Shown here: positions 10,501 to 22,140 of the stretch, piece by piece
Numbering within the stretch: position 1 is the stretch's first letter
How the letters are laid out: the number at the start of each line of letters is the position of its first letter
NCBI GenBank assembly: GCA_019914995.1
Contig: CM034134.1
Coordinates: 1,072,145-1,136,144 of the forward strand
From: Acanthochlamys bracteata
Lineage: Eukaryota; Streptophyta; Magnoliopsida; Pandanales; Velloziaceae
Length of the DNA: 64,000 nucleotides
Direction: 5' to 3'
Notes under the pieces: model-generated
Database searches by the model: none
The model's input: the letters and a program-made list of their open reading frames with translations, nothing else
Told to the model about the DNA's origin: nothing
Translations under genes and position numbers: made by a program

Positions 10501-13500
10501 ATGCATCATAGTCATGGCAACTCATCCATCGTTTTTTAGTTATCATGGATTAGAATTTTCTTGTGTGAGCATTTAGGGCTTGAACCAGAAAGTATTAAAC
10601 TCAAATTAGGTAGAGGTGGAATAGGGCTAGCAAAAATTTGAATGCAACCATGGCAAATTGGTATTTTCTTATCAATTTGAATATTAAACGTTCAATCTAT
10701 ATGATTATACCTCCTTAGTTCATAGTACTTCAAACAAGAATTGGTGTTCGCAGATGTCTTTGTGCTATAAATTTACTTACCAGATACTTTGCTGTATTTT
10801 AATTTTTATGCACGCTTTTGTACAAGGAGTACAAATATGTCCGTAATCCAAATGTCTTGGTTGGTTACACATGAGGTTCTTGAGATAAGTTATCATGAAA
10901 ACCTGTAGTTAATTATGTTAATAGTCATATTCTCTCTCTTATTTGAAAATTTGATTGTGTAAATAACATGGTCGTCAGCTTTTCTTTATTTAGAGGTGAC
11001 TATTACAATGTTGGCAATTAGGCATTGTCAAACTCATTGTAGTTTCTTACTTGTTGCAGACAACTCGTATATTTACAAATTGGAGGAATGGAAGGTGCAC
11101 TGAGAATGAAAGTAGCTGGCATGAAATTGCTCGCCCTCAGGTTCATGGTCATGACATTAATTGCCTAGCAATTATAAAGGGGAAAGGAAACCATAGATTT
11201 GTCAGTGGGGCTGAAGAGAAAGTCGCTCGTTGTTTTGAAGCTCCACTATCATTTCTGAAGACCTTACAACATGCAACCCTACAGGGTTCCACTTTCTTGG
11301 AGGATATTGATGGTAGTACCCAGATTTTGGGTGCCAACATGTCGGCTCTTGGTCTTTCACAAAAGCCAATATATGTGAATGGTGAGACCATATTTGCTTT
11401 TCAATATTATATTTGCTTTCCAATATATGTGAATGGTGAGATTACTTGCTATATTTCTTGGATATTTTGTTTAGTAGGTTATCGCTTGTTTGGTGTACAA
11501 GGTTTACCCATTTAAATTCTTATAGCCTTTTGTTGGTGCAGCTAGGAGTGAAGCTCCAAGCAAGTTGCATAATGATGCCTCGGATTCCCTTGAAACAATT
11601 CCGGATGCAGTCCCAGTTATCCTTACAGAAGCTCCAATTGAGGAGCAGCTTGCATGGCATACTTTATGGCCCGAGTCGCACAAACTTTATGGGCATGGAA
11701 ATGAGTTGTTTTCATTATGCTGTAATCAGGAAGGAACTATAGTAGCTTCATCATGCAAGGTAAGAATGGAATATGACTGATATTTTCGTATTCAGGTTTA
11801 TGTAGCATTAACTGCTCTATTAACTTGCATTCGCTTGCAGTATGAGTATTTTTTGAATATTTATCATGAAGATAGGCATATAAGTCTGGGTAGGCCATAA
11901 ACAAGACTTAGAGTTGAGGCATTAATTGATAAGGATGTTTTCAAAAAGATGAATGCAAATGTATGACAATGTAATTTTCTGCAGAGGATGTTATGCTTTC
12001 ATAAATTCACTCCTGTAAAATTGTAAACTTAAGTTGCTAAAATCTTAACTGAAAGAGTGCCTGTGCAACTAGTTAACGCACAATACTCGTTCTTACATTG
12101 ATTACCGTAACAGGCACAATCCACTTTAGTTGCTGACATATGGCTTTGGCAAGTTGGTTCATGGAAAGCAGTTGGACGTCTGCAATCACATAGTCTGACA
12201 GTCACACAAATGGAATTTTCACATGACGATGCTTTCTTGTTGGCTGTTTCAAGGGATAGGCAATTTTCAGTTTTCTCAATCAACACCAATGGTATGTAAC
12301 ACGACTCACTGATATTTGGAAATGTAAACTTGATGCTTAATCTAGTCATAACATGTCGATTACTCTAGGATTAGGATCTAGAATGGCCCATGTTCTTTCT
12401 TAAAAACTTCTTACTAGAAGTTAGTTCATGTAAAACATGACGCAATCTAAGATTGGTCTGAATCTTACATTACTAAATAATATTCAAGATGCTTCTATTG
12501 CAACCAACACAGTTTTATTAATGGAACTAAACTGTGATTGCTTAATTGTGGGTTTTGGAAATCCATTCATATGGGATGGTATAACTACGGCATGCGTAGC
12601 AAAATCCTCAAGTTACATTTCATGGTATTTAAGTAGCAAACTCATAATGAATAGCACTTGCATGAAGCAATTATTTGTGTTGCACCAGTTGATTAGGACT
12701 TTCTCCAACTTATGTTGAAGTGTTTTTATGTGCCATTTCAATTGATTGCCAATCCCTACAAGTATGTGTATTGAAACTATGACCTGTTTATACTCCAAAG
12801 TTTGTTAATTGAAACCAGGCCTCAACTAACTTTATACTTTACATATGTTTGCTGGCATGAGAAGCTGTGAACAAACATATTGTTGGATAAGATGCTAGCA
12901 TTTTAGTCTAGCAACATTTCAGCACAACACAATTCGCATTGACAAGTATCTTTCAGTTATTAACCAAAGTGAAAGGGCACCCTGTTTGGTGCCTATTGTT
13001 ATCGAAGATGATGTTTTGTCATGGATTTATAACAGGAGATGAAGTCAGCTATTCCCTCGTTGCCAAGAATGAATCCCATAAAAGAATAATCTGGGCATGC
13101 TGTTGGAACCCGTTCTACCACCAATTTGCTACCGGATCGAGGGATAAGACCGTGAAGATATGGCAAGTCAGGGAGGGATCATCTGTTAAGCAACTACTAA
13201 ATTTACCTCAATTCAAGGAAAGTGTAACCGCTTTGTCGTGGGCTGTTTGTGACCACACTAAGAACAATGGATTTCTAGCTATAGGGATGGAAAACGGCCT
13301 TATTGAGTTATGGAGGGTTGCAGGTGGTTTGGTTACTCATGGAACACACTCTAGGGAGTTAGCGTTCACCGGAAGTCTTGCTATCCGTTTAGATCCCTTT
13401 TTATGCCATGTATCCACAGTGCACCGCTTGGCTTGGAGGTGCCGTGATGCTAGCGGTTCTAAATCCATCCAACTAGCGTCTTGTGGAGCAGACCATTGTG

Positions 13501-13529
13501 TTCGTATCTTTAATGTGGTTTTTGCTTGA
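5694..13529 (+). CDS. ELP2: Elongator complex protein 2 (WD40 repeat protein)
   Basis: This encodes the WD40 scaffold subunit of Elongator, the ELP1-ELP6 complex known for tRNA wobble-uridine modification and linked in plants to transcription, growth and immunity. Exons are 5694-5837, 6981-7068, 8085-8170, 8943-9096, 9316-9476, 9581-10261, 11060-11381, 11542-11759, 12114-12291 and 13036-13529. They join in frame to 841 residues, close to the family's length of about 840. The start is [20 protein letters not shown]. Repeated WD-type blades are visible, including '[13 protein letters not shown]', '[13 protein letters not shown]' and '[13 protein letters not shown]'. '[16 protein letters not shown]' is typical of ELP2. 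All introns are GT-AG. Intron 1 holds a LINE 3' end and intron 2 a TTA microsatellite. Exon 7 has a duplicated in-frame donor. Confidence 0.95.
6430..6897 (+). mobile_element. 5'-truncated RTE-type LINE 3' end in ELP2 intron 1
   Basis: The + strand decodes to the C-terminal tail of a plant non-LTR reverse transcriptase ORF: '[16 protein letters not shown]', '[12 protein letters not shown]', '[20 protein letters not shown]' and then 'KKRDRPKLT'. In-frame stops and small indels follow, then 'tatgtagccaaccccac' and a TTG-rich tail near 6885-6897. Only the last few hundred bases are present, as is usual for 5'-truncated LINEs. It lies in the same sense as ELP2 and wholly within its intron. The same 3' terminus occurs in reverse in CCZ1 intron 1. 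Confidence 0.8.
7508..7580. repeat. TTA/TAT trinucleotide microsatellite in ELP2 intron 2
   Basis: Two runs of 'tta' repeats are separated by a short 'tttttaaattt' interruption. The run lengths would likely vary between individuals. Confidence 0.85.
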
Positions 13530-15520
13530 TACTTTGTATTTTGTAACATAATATATTTTCTTCTGCGAAAAGAAAACACTGAAGTTTTGTAGGAGTGATA
13601 GTTGTTGAAATGAGTAATTGTAGAGATAGTGTTGTAGTTTCTTTTCCTTTTGGTAGAAACAAAATTTTGTTGTCCTAGCATAAGGTTTTGGATATGCAGA
13701 ATTAAGATCTTTGTTTGAGAGTGTTTTTTAACTCTTTTTTTTTATAAATTTTTATTTTATATTTTTAATAAAATTTTTATAATATTATATAAATTTTTTT
13801 AATTAAAAATTATAAAAGTTTTACGTCATAAAATATTATTATTATCATTATAGTATTATTATTACTATTATTTTAGATAAGAAAATATATTTTACTTTGA
13901 AATATCTTTATTTAAAAAAAATTTCATTGTACTTATTAGCATGAGTACCTTCTCCACTGTTTCTACATTATAATAATTAAAAATATTAATATTTTGGGTC
14001 CTAATGTTGTCATATCTATATGTTCTTTAGTTTATTTTTATATTCTCTATGTTTGATTATTAAATAACTAGATCTTGGATTTATTCGATAATTTTTTTTG
14101 GAATGTCGCACAAAAATATTATGAACTTTAGAATCTTATTATTAGAAAAATAACAATACGCTCTACTCGCCAATTAAAAAGCAGTCTATTTGGAATCTGT
14201 CATTTTGAAGTGACAGCTTCTATGGGCATAATTATTTTTGCTCTCAACAAAAGTTTTGAAATTGAATTTAAAAAATAAATTATTTTAAAATAAAATAAAA
14301 TGAGTTTTATTTTTATTTTAATTATTTATAAATATGAATTCGAAAGTAATGTTTTTAATTTAAATTTTGAATTTTAAAATAAAACTTTTATGTAAAAAAA
14401 TTGAATTTTATTAATTTTTATTTTGCTTTAAAAATAGATTAGAAATGAAATTTATGAGGAGAAATTTGTAGTGAAACTTTTAACATAATATTATCAAAGT
14501 AAGAATCATTACGTTTAAGCGACAGTAGCATCTATGGTTTTATTTAGAAGTTAAAATTCGGATATACAGATGGATTTTGAATAAATCTATATAATAATCG
14601 AATTAAAATTATTTAATTATAATTAGATTCAAAATTATTAACACTAATTTAATTTATTTCTAATTAGATTAAATTCGGATCGACTTATTTAATAAATAAA
14701 ATTATTAAAATAAAAATTATAAATATTAATTTCTAATAATAATATATAAAAATTATTAATTATTATTTTAAATAGAAAATTATTAATTTTGATAAAATTT
14801 ATAACTTAAATAAAAACTAGTTAAATTAGAATAAATTAAGAAATATATATATATATTAAATTTAAATTTTCTGCTATTATTTTTTAATTATTAAATATAT
14901 ATATATTATACTAATTAAATATATTAAACGGTCAATTTTGAATAAATCCAAATTTATTTAAAATTTTAAATCAATTCAAAATTAATTCAAATTTTTGTAA
15001 AACTTGATCCAAATCTAATTTTTTGATTTACGAGTTTGGTCGGAAATTGCGGCACCTAGTTTTGTTGATGTCTTTTTCTATATATTGATGATTTTGTCGC
15101 TAAAAAACCAAAAAGCATTTCGCACGTGGGCTGCCATTTGCAATAATCCAAAGTTTCTTGAGTGACATGTCTTATATGATTATGGAGTCATTTGGTATTG
15201 CATATAAAATATTTTTACTTTTCATTTTATTCAATTATTTTTTAATAATTTTATTTAAAATTTTAAAATATAAAAAAATTTCCATTATAAATTCTATTTA
15301 TTAATTATTTAAAAAAATTAATTGATTAAATAAAATAAAATATTTTCTATTTTATAAGATTTTATTTATAATTACTCACGAACATTCTCTTTATGATATT
15401 TTCTTGAATAGTGATTGTGATGGAAAGAAAACGACATCGATTAAAATAAAATAAAAAAAGATCATGACTCTTTGGTGCTTTCTTATCCAAACTTAATAAT
15501 ACAAGCTAATGATTAAGATT

Positions 15521-15760
15521 GCGTTCGGAATTATTTATGGCATATAATTTTTTTAAAATAAAAAATATTTTTATTTTTAAAATAAGTTTATTTTTTTAAT
15601 TTTTAAAAAATAATAAAAATATGTAATAAAAAGATCTTATTATGAAATTTTTTTTATAATTTTTAAATTTTTAAATAAATTTTTACATATTTATAAAATA
15701 TATATTAAAAAATATATAATTAAAATTAAAAAAGCGTTAGAAAAATACTTGACCAAACGC
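15521..15760. mobile_element. AT-rich MITE-like element, GCGTTYGG termini
   Basis: It begins 'gcgttcggaattattt' and ends 'ttgaccaaacgc', giving short terminal inverted repeats of the form GCGTTTGG. The 240-bp interior is almost only A and T and can fold back on itself. It is one of the clearest copies of a family seen more than 20 times in this window. Confidence 0.6.
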
Positions 15761-15845
15761 TCCCTGATGACACTCGTGTTGAGCACAATAGTTTGACTCA
15801 TACCGCAAAAATTACAAATGTGTTACATTGAATCAGAGCATTAGT

Positions 15846-16044
15846 TGCCGTTTAGGATTGACGTTATAAAAAAATATTTTTATTTTTTTAATTCATATTT
15901 TAAAATAATTTTTAAAATATTTTATTTAAAAATTTTAATATAAAAATTTATTTTTATTTATTTTTATTATTTCACTTAATATTAAAATAATAAAATTTAT
16001 TTATCAAAATAAAATAAAAATATTAAAAAAGCACTTTCAAACGG
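15846..16044. mobile_element. AT-rich MITE-like element, second copy upstream of the PCR gene
   Basis: It begins 'gccgtttaggattgacg' and ends 'gcactttcaaacgg', imperfect inverted termini of the same AT-rich family. It lies about 70 bp upstream of the likely TATA box of the PCR gene. Confidence 0.5.
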
Positions 16045-16113
16045 TGTTCGCATCTGGAATTCAAGCAATACCACCGAAAGAGTTCAAACTATGAACAATT
16101 CAAACATAAAAAT

Positions 16114-16123
16114 CTATATATAG
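16114..16123 (+). promoter_or_regulatory. Probable TATA box of the PCR-type gene
   Basis: The sequence 'ctatatatag' lies 70 bp upstream of the ATG at 16184, a normal spacing for a plant TATA box with a short leader. Confidence 0.5.
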
Positions 16124-16183
16124 GCTTCTCCGCTTCATAGCAATATCACCGAAAGAGTTCATCTGTTTTCTTTGATTACCAAC

Positions 16184-16998
16184 ATGAATTCAAACAAAAC
16201 TAATGAATACTACACTACCGACGCGGAGCCGGTGAAGGGGTTCCCGGCCGGTGCACAGCAACAGCAGTACGGATCTCAAGTGCCTCCGTTTCAAATTCAA
16301 CACAAACACTCACAAAATTGGTCTACTGGTCTCTGCAGTTGTACTGATGATTGCGGAAATTGTAAGTCGGTTCTTCTTTTATATGAACTTGTAATTTTAA
16401 GCTATGACTATAGTTTTCGTTCTGAATTTGAAGTGTTCTTCTTTTTGGGTTTTCTTTTTTTACTAAAGGTTGCATGACAACGTTTTGCCCTTGCATAACG
16501 TTCGGAAGGATTGCTGAGATTGTTGATCAGGGTTCTACTAGTAAGCCTTAGTTTTCAACCACTTCTTTTCAAATTTAAACTTTGGATCGAATAGTTTGTT
16601 CAAAGTTTGACGAACGCGGTCCGGCAATTTACAGCATGCGGGACGGCCGGGGTATTATACGCGCTTTTGCTGAACTTCACTGGATGCCAATGGATATACT
16701 CGTGTTCTTACCGCAGCAAGCTTCGGCAACAATACTCGCTTCAAGAGAAACCATGCAACGATTGCCTTCTTCACTTCTGTTGCGAGTCTTGCGCGTTATG
16801 CCAGGAGTACAGAGAACTCAAGAACCAAGGCTTCGACATGAAATTAGGTACATAAACTTTCAAAGTTTTTGTTTTTCCTTTTTCATTTCGAGTTTTAGTA
16901 ACCGATGATGTTTCCTCTCAGGTTGGCATGCTAATATGGAAAGAAGAAGGCAGGCACAAACCTTTCCACCAGCAACACAAGACGGTATGCTTCGGTGA
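16184..16998 (+). CDS. PLAC8/PCR-type cysteine-rich membrane protein (plant cadmium resistance-like)
   Basis: Four exons (16184-16361, 16469-16540, 16635-16847, 16922-16998) join in frame to 179 residues. The family motif is present, split by intron 1: '[20 protein letters not shown]', matching the CCXXXXCPC signature of PLAC8/PCR proteins. A hydrophobic stretch '[18 protein letters not shown]' and a second cysteine cluster '[19 protein letters not shown]' follow. Members are plasma-membrane proteins tied to cadmium or zinc efflux, and some to organ size (FW2.2/CNR). The N-terminus is polar, with a QQQQ run. The ATG at 16184 is the first one after the TATA-like box. Substrate and metal role are inferred from the family only. 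Confidence 0.9.
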
Positions 16999-16999
16999 A

Positions 17000-18500
17000 A
17001 GTACGCCATGTTGAAGAACTAGCAGTTAGTGTCTCAGCAGACATGAAACAGATGTAAAATTATTTAAGAAACCATTAAGGACATGATGTTTTGAAGTATG
17101 TATATATACGTATAAATTGGAAACAATAAAATGCGTTATATGTGCTTGAGTATAAATTTTCTCGAATTTCATCCATTAAGCCAGGCTTTGTGGCCTCTGA
17201 TAAGTTCATCTTTCCAAATCTGCATTCAGAACAAAAGAAACTTAAAGTTATATTTGAAAGTGATTTTGGTATTTTAGAAATTTTTTAAAATTGAGTTTCA
17301 TTTTTTAATTTTAAAAATCAAAATAAATAATAATAAAATTTTTTCATGTAAAATTTTATATATTTTTAAAATTAAAAGATATTTTAAAAGATATTTAAAA
17401 TTTTATTAAAAATTAAAATAAAAAAAATTTCCTGAAATAAGGAGATCGATACCTGGATGTCATTGTTAAATTATACGAAATTTCGTATAAGTTTTCGTCA
17501 AATTATACGAAATTTGAAGATCGTACGTTCGTGAGTCGTTGTTAATGTCAATAGAAGAGCCATAGATGAATTAGAAATTGGAGAACCAATCGGGATCGAA
17601 GTTTAGATTAGTGATGTTTGGGATAATTTTTTTAGAAGTGAGTTTTGAGATAAAATGTCAGAAGGAATGAGGTAATTTTAGAAATCTAAGTTGAGAATCT
17701 TTCGATTTGTTGACACCGAAGAATGACTATAAAGAAGTACTTTAAAAAAGTGGTTCAAAAACACAAAGTGATGATAGTGGTCTCAATATGAAACCCACGT
17801 TTTGATTGGACTCCTCTTTGCTTTGTTGGGAAAAATATCAAACACTATAATAGCAAAAACCATAGTCGTAAAAAACAGATCGAATATCGAATTCAAAAAT
17901 TATTTGAATCACGGTTCTCGGATCAATCGGTTGAACTGTTGAGTCAATTATATTGAGACATTTTTTATCAATAATAACGATAATTATAATAAAAAATTTA
18001 CTACTATTATAGTACTATCAACAATAATAGCAGTAATAATCAAATAAAAAATAAAATATTTTTACTATGATATTACTTCAATAATAATAATAATAATCAC
18101 AACAAGAATTAAATATTATCATCATGACATTACCACCATCAATAATAATAATAACAATAAAATTTTATAATAAGAAATATTTCTAAATTAGAAAATTATT
18201 AAATAAATGAATTACTTACATCACCGTTGAAGAGTTTTTGCAGTAAAACTTACCTAATTGATATCAAAAAATTTTTTGTTTCTAAAGTGTTGATGATCTT
18301 GAGAGTTTTTTTTGCATCCACATCTTTTCATTTAGACCATAGTTTTTCTTGAATTTGGAATGATGAGTCACATATTCATCGTCGCTTGTAATATAGGAGG
18401 TGGATGGATTACCTTTCAAAATAATAAAATATTTAGTAGTAAAGCATTTAGCACTTGTATTAAAGAAATTGTTGCTTACATCTTTCGGAAGATAGTTGCT
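17000..18500. other. Intergenic DNA with AT-rich repeat copies and a palindrome
   Basis: No gene is supported. A member of the AT-rich repeat family lies at about 17253-17433. A perfect 20-bp palindrome sits at 17471-17490 with a third half-site just after it. From about 17965 to 18170 there are imperfect repeats rich in 'aataat' with 'atcatcatgacattac', too diverged to call a microsatellite. Confidence 0.55.
17471..17490. repeat. Perfect 20-bp palindrome with an extra half-site
   Basis: The sequence ttatacgaaatttcgtataa is its own reverse complement. A further 'attatacgaaattt' starts at about 17502, so three copies of the half-site TTATACGAAA occur within 45 bp. Function is unknown; chance in AT-rich DNA is possible, though the internal ACG/CGT makes it less trivial. 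Confidence 0.8.
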
Positions 18501-20842
18501 CTTAGGAACCTGTTCGTCTTACCTTATTATTTTCATACCAATAAGAGCTTCCTTGTGACCCTTTCTACCATAATGAAAATACTTAATAAAGGAGGTAGAA
18601 AAGACACCTTGCAAAATAGTAGAATTATTAGCATTAGAGTAATTAGTTATTTTAGTTTAGAAATAATATTTCACCTTTTCTGCAGAATAGTTGCTACTGC
18701 GATGATGTTCATTGCCGTTACCTTTCTTTCTAAATGATCTTACTAGATAAGCCTCTGAGTTTATTTTCTTTGCTTTCAGTTGTCTTACCTCATTTCAGAA
18801 CATTATACATTTCGTGAGATATGATTTGTTAGCCGTATAGACTTGGTCAGCTCCTCATTCAAGTCGTTGCATCTTGCACATAGTTCATCATTTACTTCTT
18901 CCAACTTACGGATCTTACCATGTATATTTTCAAAGTTTGAAGCACATGAAGGGCCAAATGCACTAGAAATATGAGCCATTAATCTTTCATATGGCTTGGC
19001 ATTTTGTTCAATCATTCCTCTATTTTCAACTTAAAGTGCATTCACTTTAACAGTTATATGATCATAATCAGCACTTATTGAATCCTTTATAGCATTTGTC
19101 TTGTCTTCAAGAACGTCTTATAATGTAAATACTTCTTTTGTTAATATTGCATTCTTATCATTGATTTCATTTAAGCAATGTTTCATAATTCTACTTTTGC
19201 TTTTCCTCATCTATGTCTTTTGCATACAAATTATTAAATGTTCTTTTAAATCAATATTTAAATCATCACTTTCAGAAGAGCTTACTTCAGAGGAGTATTT
19301 GCTCTTGACCATCATACAATGCATCATTTCGTCTCGCTGATTGCTTGACTCTTATTGTTATCTTGTTCTCCCTCTTATATTTTTCTCTTCTCCGCTGTAG
19401 AAATTTCTAATCTCCTAACGGTAGAAAATTTTCTCGTTCTCTCTCATGCGCCTGCTACAGTGATGCCAACTTACATTTGTATGTCACTGTCAGTCGGATT
19501 CAATTAATTAGGTTTTTAACGGTTGGATCTTGATAGAGGTAATTAGAATATCAACTAGATCTTCCAGCTAGCATTTAAATCTCAATTATTCTGCTGGTAT
19601 AGCTTGATTGATCTTTCTTTTATTGCAATCAATTAACTTGTCGGTAATTCAATTTTTCCCGCTTGTACTTCTCCCTTTTCCTTTGTAGTGTAACTTTTTG
19701 TCTTCATTGTAGTAGCACCCAGTATAAAGATGATGATTTGATCAAGTAATTGGAGTGGCTCAAGTTTAATTTCGAATTTTTGTTCTTAATTCATCAATCA
19801 ATCAGGTGATATTCCTTAGAGTATTCGTTGGCTCCAATATGGTTTCAGGTTAACTTCCTTACTGTGACCTGCAAATCAAAGACTTGATTTTCCAATGAAG
19901 AATGCTAATGACTTGAAGTCTATTATCATCTAAGTGTTCCAGTAAAATCAACTCTGATATGCAGTGAAAGAATGCTTAGATTCCATCTTGTAAAATTTGT
20001 ATGAAAGCACTTTGTAAAGTTTTCTTCTGTCAGCATCATTTGTTTAGATCATTTTGTGTAGTTGCTCTATATAGTAGGTTATTGATGTATTGTCGTAGCA
20101 CTATGATGGATCAAGTGTATGTATACTTTTTGTTACTGGATTCTTGACATTTTTTTGAATGAAAATCGAAATTCAAATCCTAAATTTAAATCTAGCATGC
20201 TGACTGAATGGTTCTGATGGCACCTTGACATTATATTCTTAACCTTCACTTGTTGTAATTTTATGCTGTACGTGATGTATAATGATAGTGGATATGAAGT
20301 TCAACACGTCCTCAAAAGTTGGTTTCAAACGGATGAGAAAATTTTGTTTAAACTTTCTCTAAAAATAGGCTTCAGTGTTGTCTGATTTTCTTCCAGTATT
20401 TAATGAATTTTCTAAGCTTCTGTAGATCATAATGTGATGAACTCTTTAGTCAAGATTGTTGTGTGCAAATTGTTATACCTCTAGTAAAAATATCATGCTC
20501 AAATTGAATTTGCATCACGATCGAATTTGCCTCAAAAATATGTAAGATGATGATTTTTTCTCGGATCAGGATCAATAGAAATCTTGTCGGTTATTCTTCG
20601 TGAAACTTCTCTGTTATGCTCTGATCGATCTACTCTGTTCTGTTGTTTCAATACTTAGCCGATTTTTTCTTACGCCCGAAGTAGAGTTTCCTATAAAGCA
20701 GCTAGTTGAAGTATGACTATTTAGTAGAAAGAACTTGTATTTTCAATTCTGCATAGTTTAGTTTAAATCATTTGTCCAACTAATTCACAAACTATAATTC
20801 TTAAAATTTGTTATCATCAAAATCAACTTTGGGATTCCAACA
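18500..20842 (-). mobile_element. Degenerate Ty1/copia-type retrotransposon (5' part)
   Basis: The right end reads, on the minus strand, 'TGTTGGAATCCCAAAGTTGA', a typical copia LTR start, and the LTR-like non-coding sequence runs to roughly 19.85 kb. Downstream on the minus strand, at about 18500-19340, is a broken gag-like region: an acidic 'KYSSEVSSSESDD' stretch, a coiled-coil-like frame, then a zinc-knuckle relic 'FHYGRKGHKEA' near 18520-18590 that has lost cysteines. No pol domain is seen. LTR and leader boundaries are approximate. The same LTR-like terminus occurs at 26442. Confidence 0.5.
18803..19015 (-). pseudogene. gag-like coiled-coil fragment of the copia relic
   Basis: A 70-residue frame contains 'MIEQNAKPYERLMAHISSAF' and 'KIRKLEEVNDELCARCNDLN', with heptad-like spacing of leucines. 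Flanking sequence continues the same relic in other frames with stops (for example 'NLYAKDIDEEKQK' upstream). It resembles the spacer region of plant copia gag polyproteins. It is not an independent gene. Confidence 0.45.
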
Positions 20843-20889
20843 AACTATCTAAATACATCAAGGAAAACCGAAGTCCATATATCACAGAA

Positions 20890-21060
20890 ATTTAGAGAAC
20901 AATCTGGATTAAGAGTTTCGATGGAGGTCGGTTCGTATTTCAATTGAGCTGAAATTTTATCAACATGTTCTCAAATCATAGTTCTTTCATATCCAACGGT
21001 GGAGATTAGATTTGGATATCTTTTCAGCCACTTTTGATCGGCATATATACTATGTGCCTC
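20890..21060. repeat. Half-copy of the foldback element
   Basis: The segment with 'caacatgttctcaaatcatagttcttt' split around 20960 and 'ccaacggtggagatt' just after matches one arm of the foldback elements at 21.1-21.5 kb and 50.5-50.9 kb. It stands alone next to the complete element, as if an older copy lost one arm. Confidence 0.5.
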
Positions 21061-21110
21061 TACAAATATCATGTGCCTCTATCCTATCATATATATATAT
21101 ATATATATAT

Positions 21111-21520
21111 GGGATAGGATATAGGCACTCCATCGATTTTTTCGGCCATATTTGGCCAGAGAGACCTCCAAATCCGATCTTCACCGTTGGATATGTAGAA
21201 CTATGAGTTAGAAACATACTTACCAAATTTCAGTTCAATCGGACCACGAATCGACCTTCATCCGGCCACTTGATCAAGTTGACTCAAATAGTAAAAGTTG
21301 ACAAAATATATATTTTTTGTTTTTGAGTCATCTTGATCAAGTGGCCGGATGAAGGTCGATTCGTGGTCCGATTAAACTGAAATTTGGTAAGTATGTTTCT
21401 AACTCATAGTTCTACATATCCAACGGTGAAGATCGGATTTGGAGGTCTCTCCGGCCAAATATGGCCGAAAAAACTGATAGAGTGCATATAGCACATGGAG
21501 TGCCTATATCCTATCCCTAT
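21111..21520. mobile_element. Long inverted-repeat (foldback) element
   Basis: The left arm, about 21111-21287, starts 'gggataggatataggcact'. The right arm, about 21322-21520, ends 'gtgcctatatcctatccc'. The arms match almost base for base in inverse, including 'cttcatccggccacttgatc' against its complement, with a loop of about 35 bp and a small extra insert 'tgcatatagcacatgga' in the right arm. An (AT)n run borders each end. Transcribed, it would form a hairpin of nearly 180 bp, typical of foldback MITEs that feed 24-nt siRNAs or young miRNA loci. It has no coding capacity. Confidence 0.85.
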
Positions 21521-21529
21521 ATATATATA

Positions 21530-22140
21530 TATGTATATGTATATATAAGTTTGTTTTAGAAAAATTTCAAATTAAACTTTTTTCAAAAAAACATTCAATA
21601 TATTAAGTACTTCCAAAACAACCTCTAAAACAAAACACAAAAAGCAAAATAGGTTAAGTGCTCATAAAGAAAACGGAAAATTATTTGTCGTTCAAAAGTA
21701 GTACAAAAAAAAAAAAATGAAAATGTAACTCAATTATCTTCTTACAGAGAGATGGTGGAAAAAAATAGATTGCGTATTTCTTATCACTTATTACTAGCAG
21801 CGAATTGATAGCCACTACCATCGCCTAACAGGCAACTTATAATAGCTGCTGGATAGAAATCGTTCAATTCTAATCTAATATTTATATGGGTAAAAATTAA
21901 TAACTCTAATATAATATATTTAATAATCGAAACAAATTCGATCAATCTATTTAATAATTAAAATTATTAAAATAATAATAATAAATTTAATTTTTAATAA
22001 TAATAGATGAATATTATTAGGTATCATATATTTAATACAAAAATATATCAATTTTGATATATTTATAAGTTAAGTAGGAAACTAATTAAAATAGATACGC
22101 TTAAGTAAAAAAATATGTATAGATAAATTAAATTTGGCTG
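21530..22140. other. AT-rich intergenic DNA with a dispersed repeat copy
   Basis: No gene is seen. The part at about 21850-22110 ('cgttcaattctaatctaata', 'tttaataattaaaattatta') matches the dispersed repeat better preserved at 32480-32700 and 33140-33300. Confidence 0.5.

Larger units (their letters stand above)
13530..16110. other. AT-rich intergenic region with MITE-like copies
   Basis: There is no credible gene between ELP2 and the PCR gene. The ELP2 3' region runs to about 13700. A copy of the AT-rich foldback family lies at about 13720-13925 and two better-bounded copies follow. A diverged copy of a dispersed repeat, with 'aattcggatcgacttatttaataa', lies at about 14560-15040. Runs of A and T make any ORF here meaningless. 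Confidence 0.6.

Noticed and set aside
12437-12718. 93-residue + frame
   Set aside because: It lies wholly in ELP2 intron 9 and shows no conserved domain.
17471-17515. loxP-like recombination site
   Set aside because: The half-site resembles TATACGAA of lox sites by chance; there is no 8-bp spacer or recombinase, and this is plant nuclear DNA.
18360-18737. 125-residue + frame
   Set aside because: It runs antisense to the decayed copia gag region; the minus strand gives the recognisable motifs.
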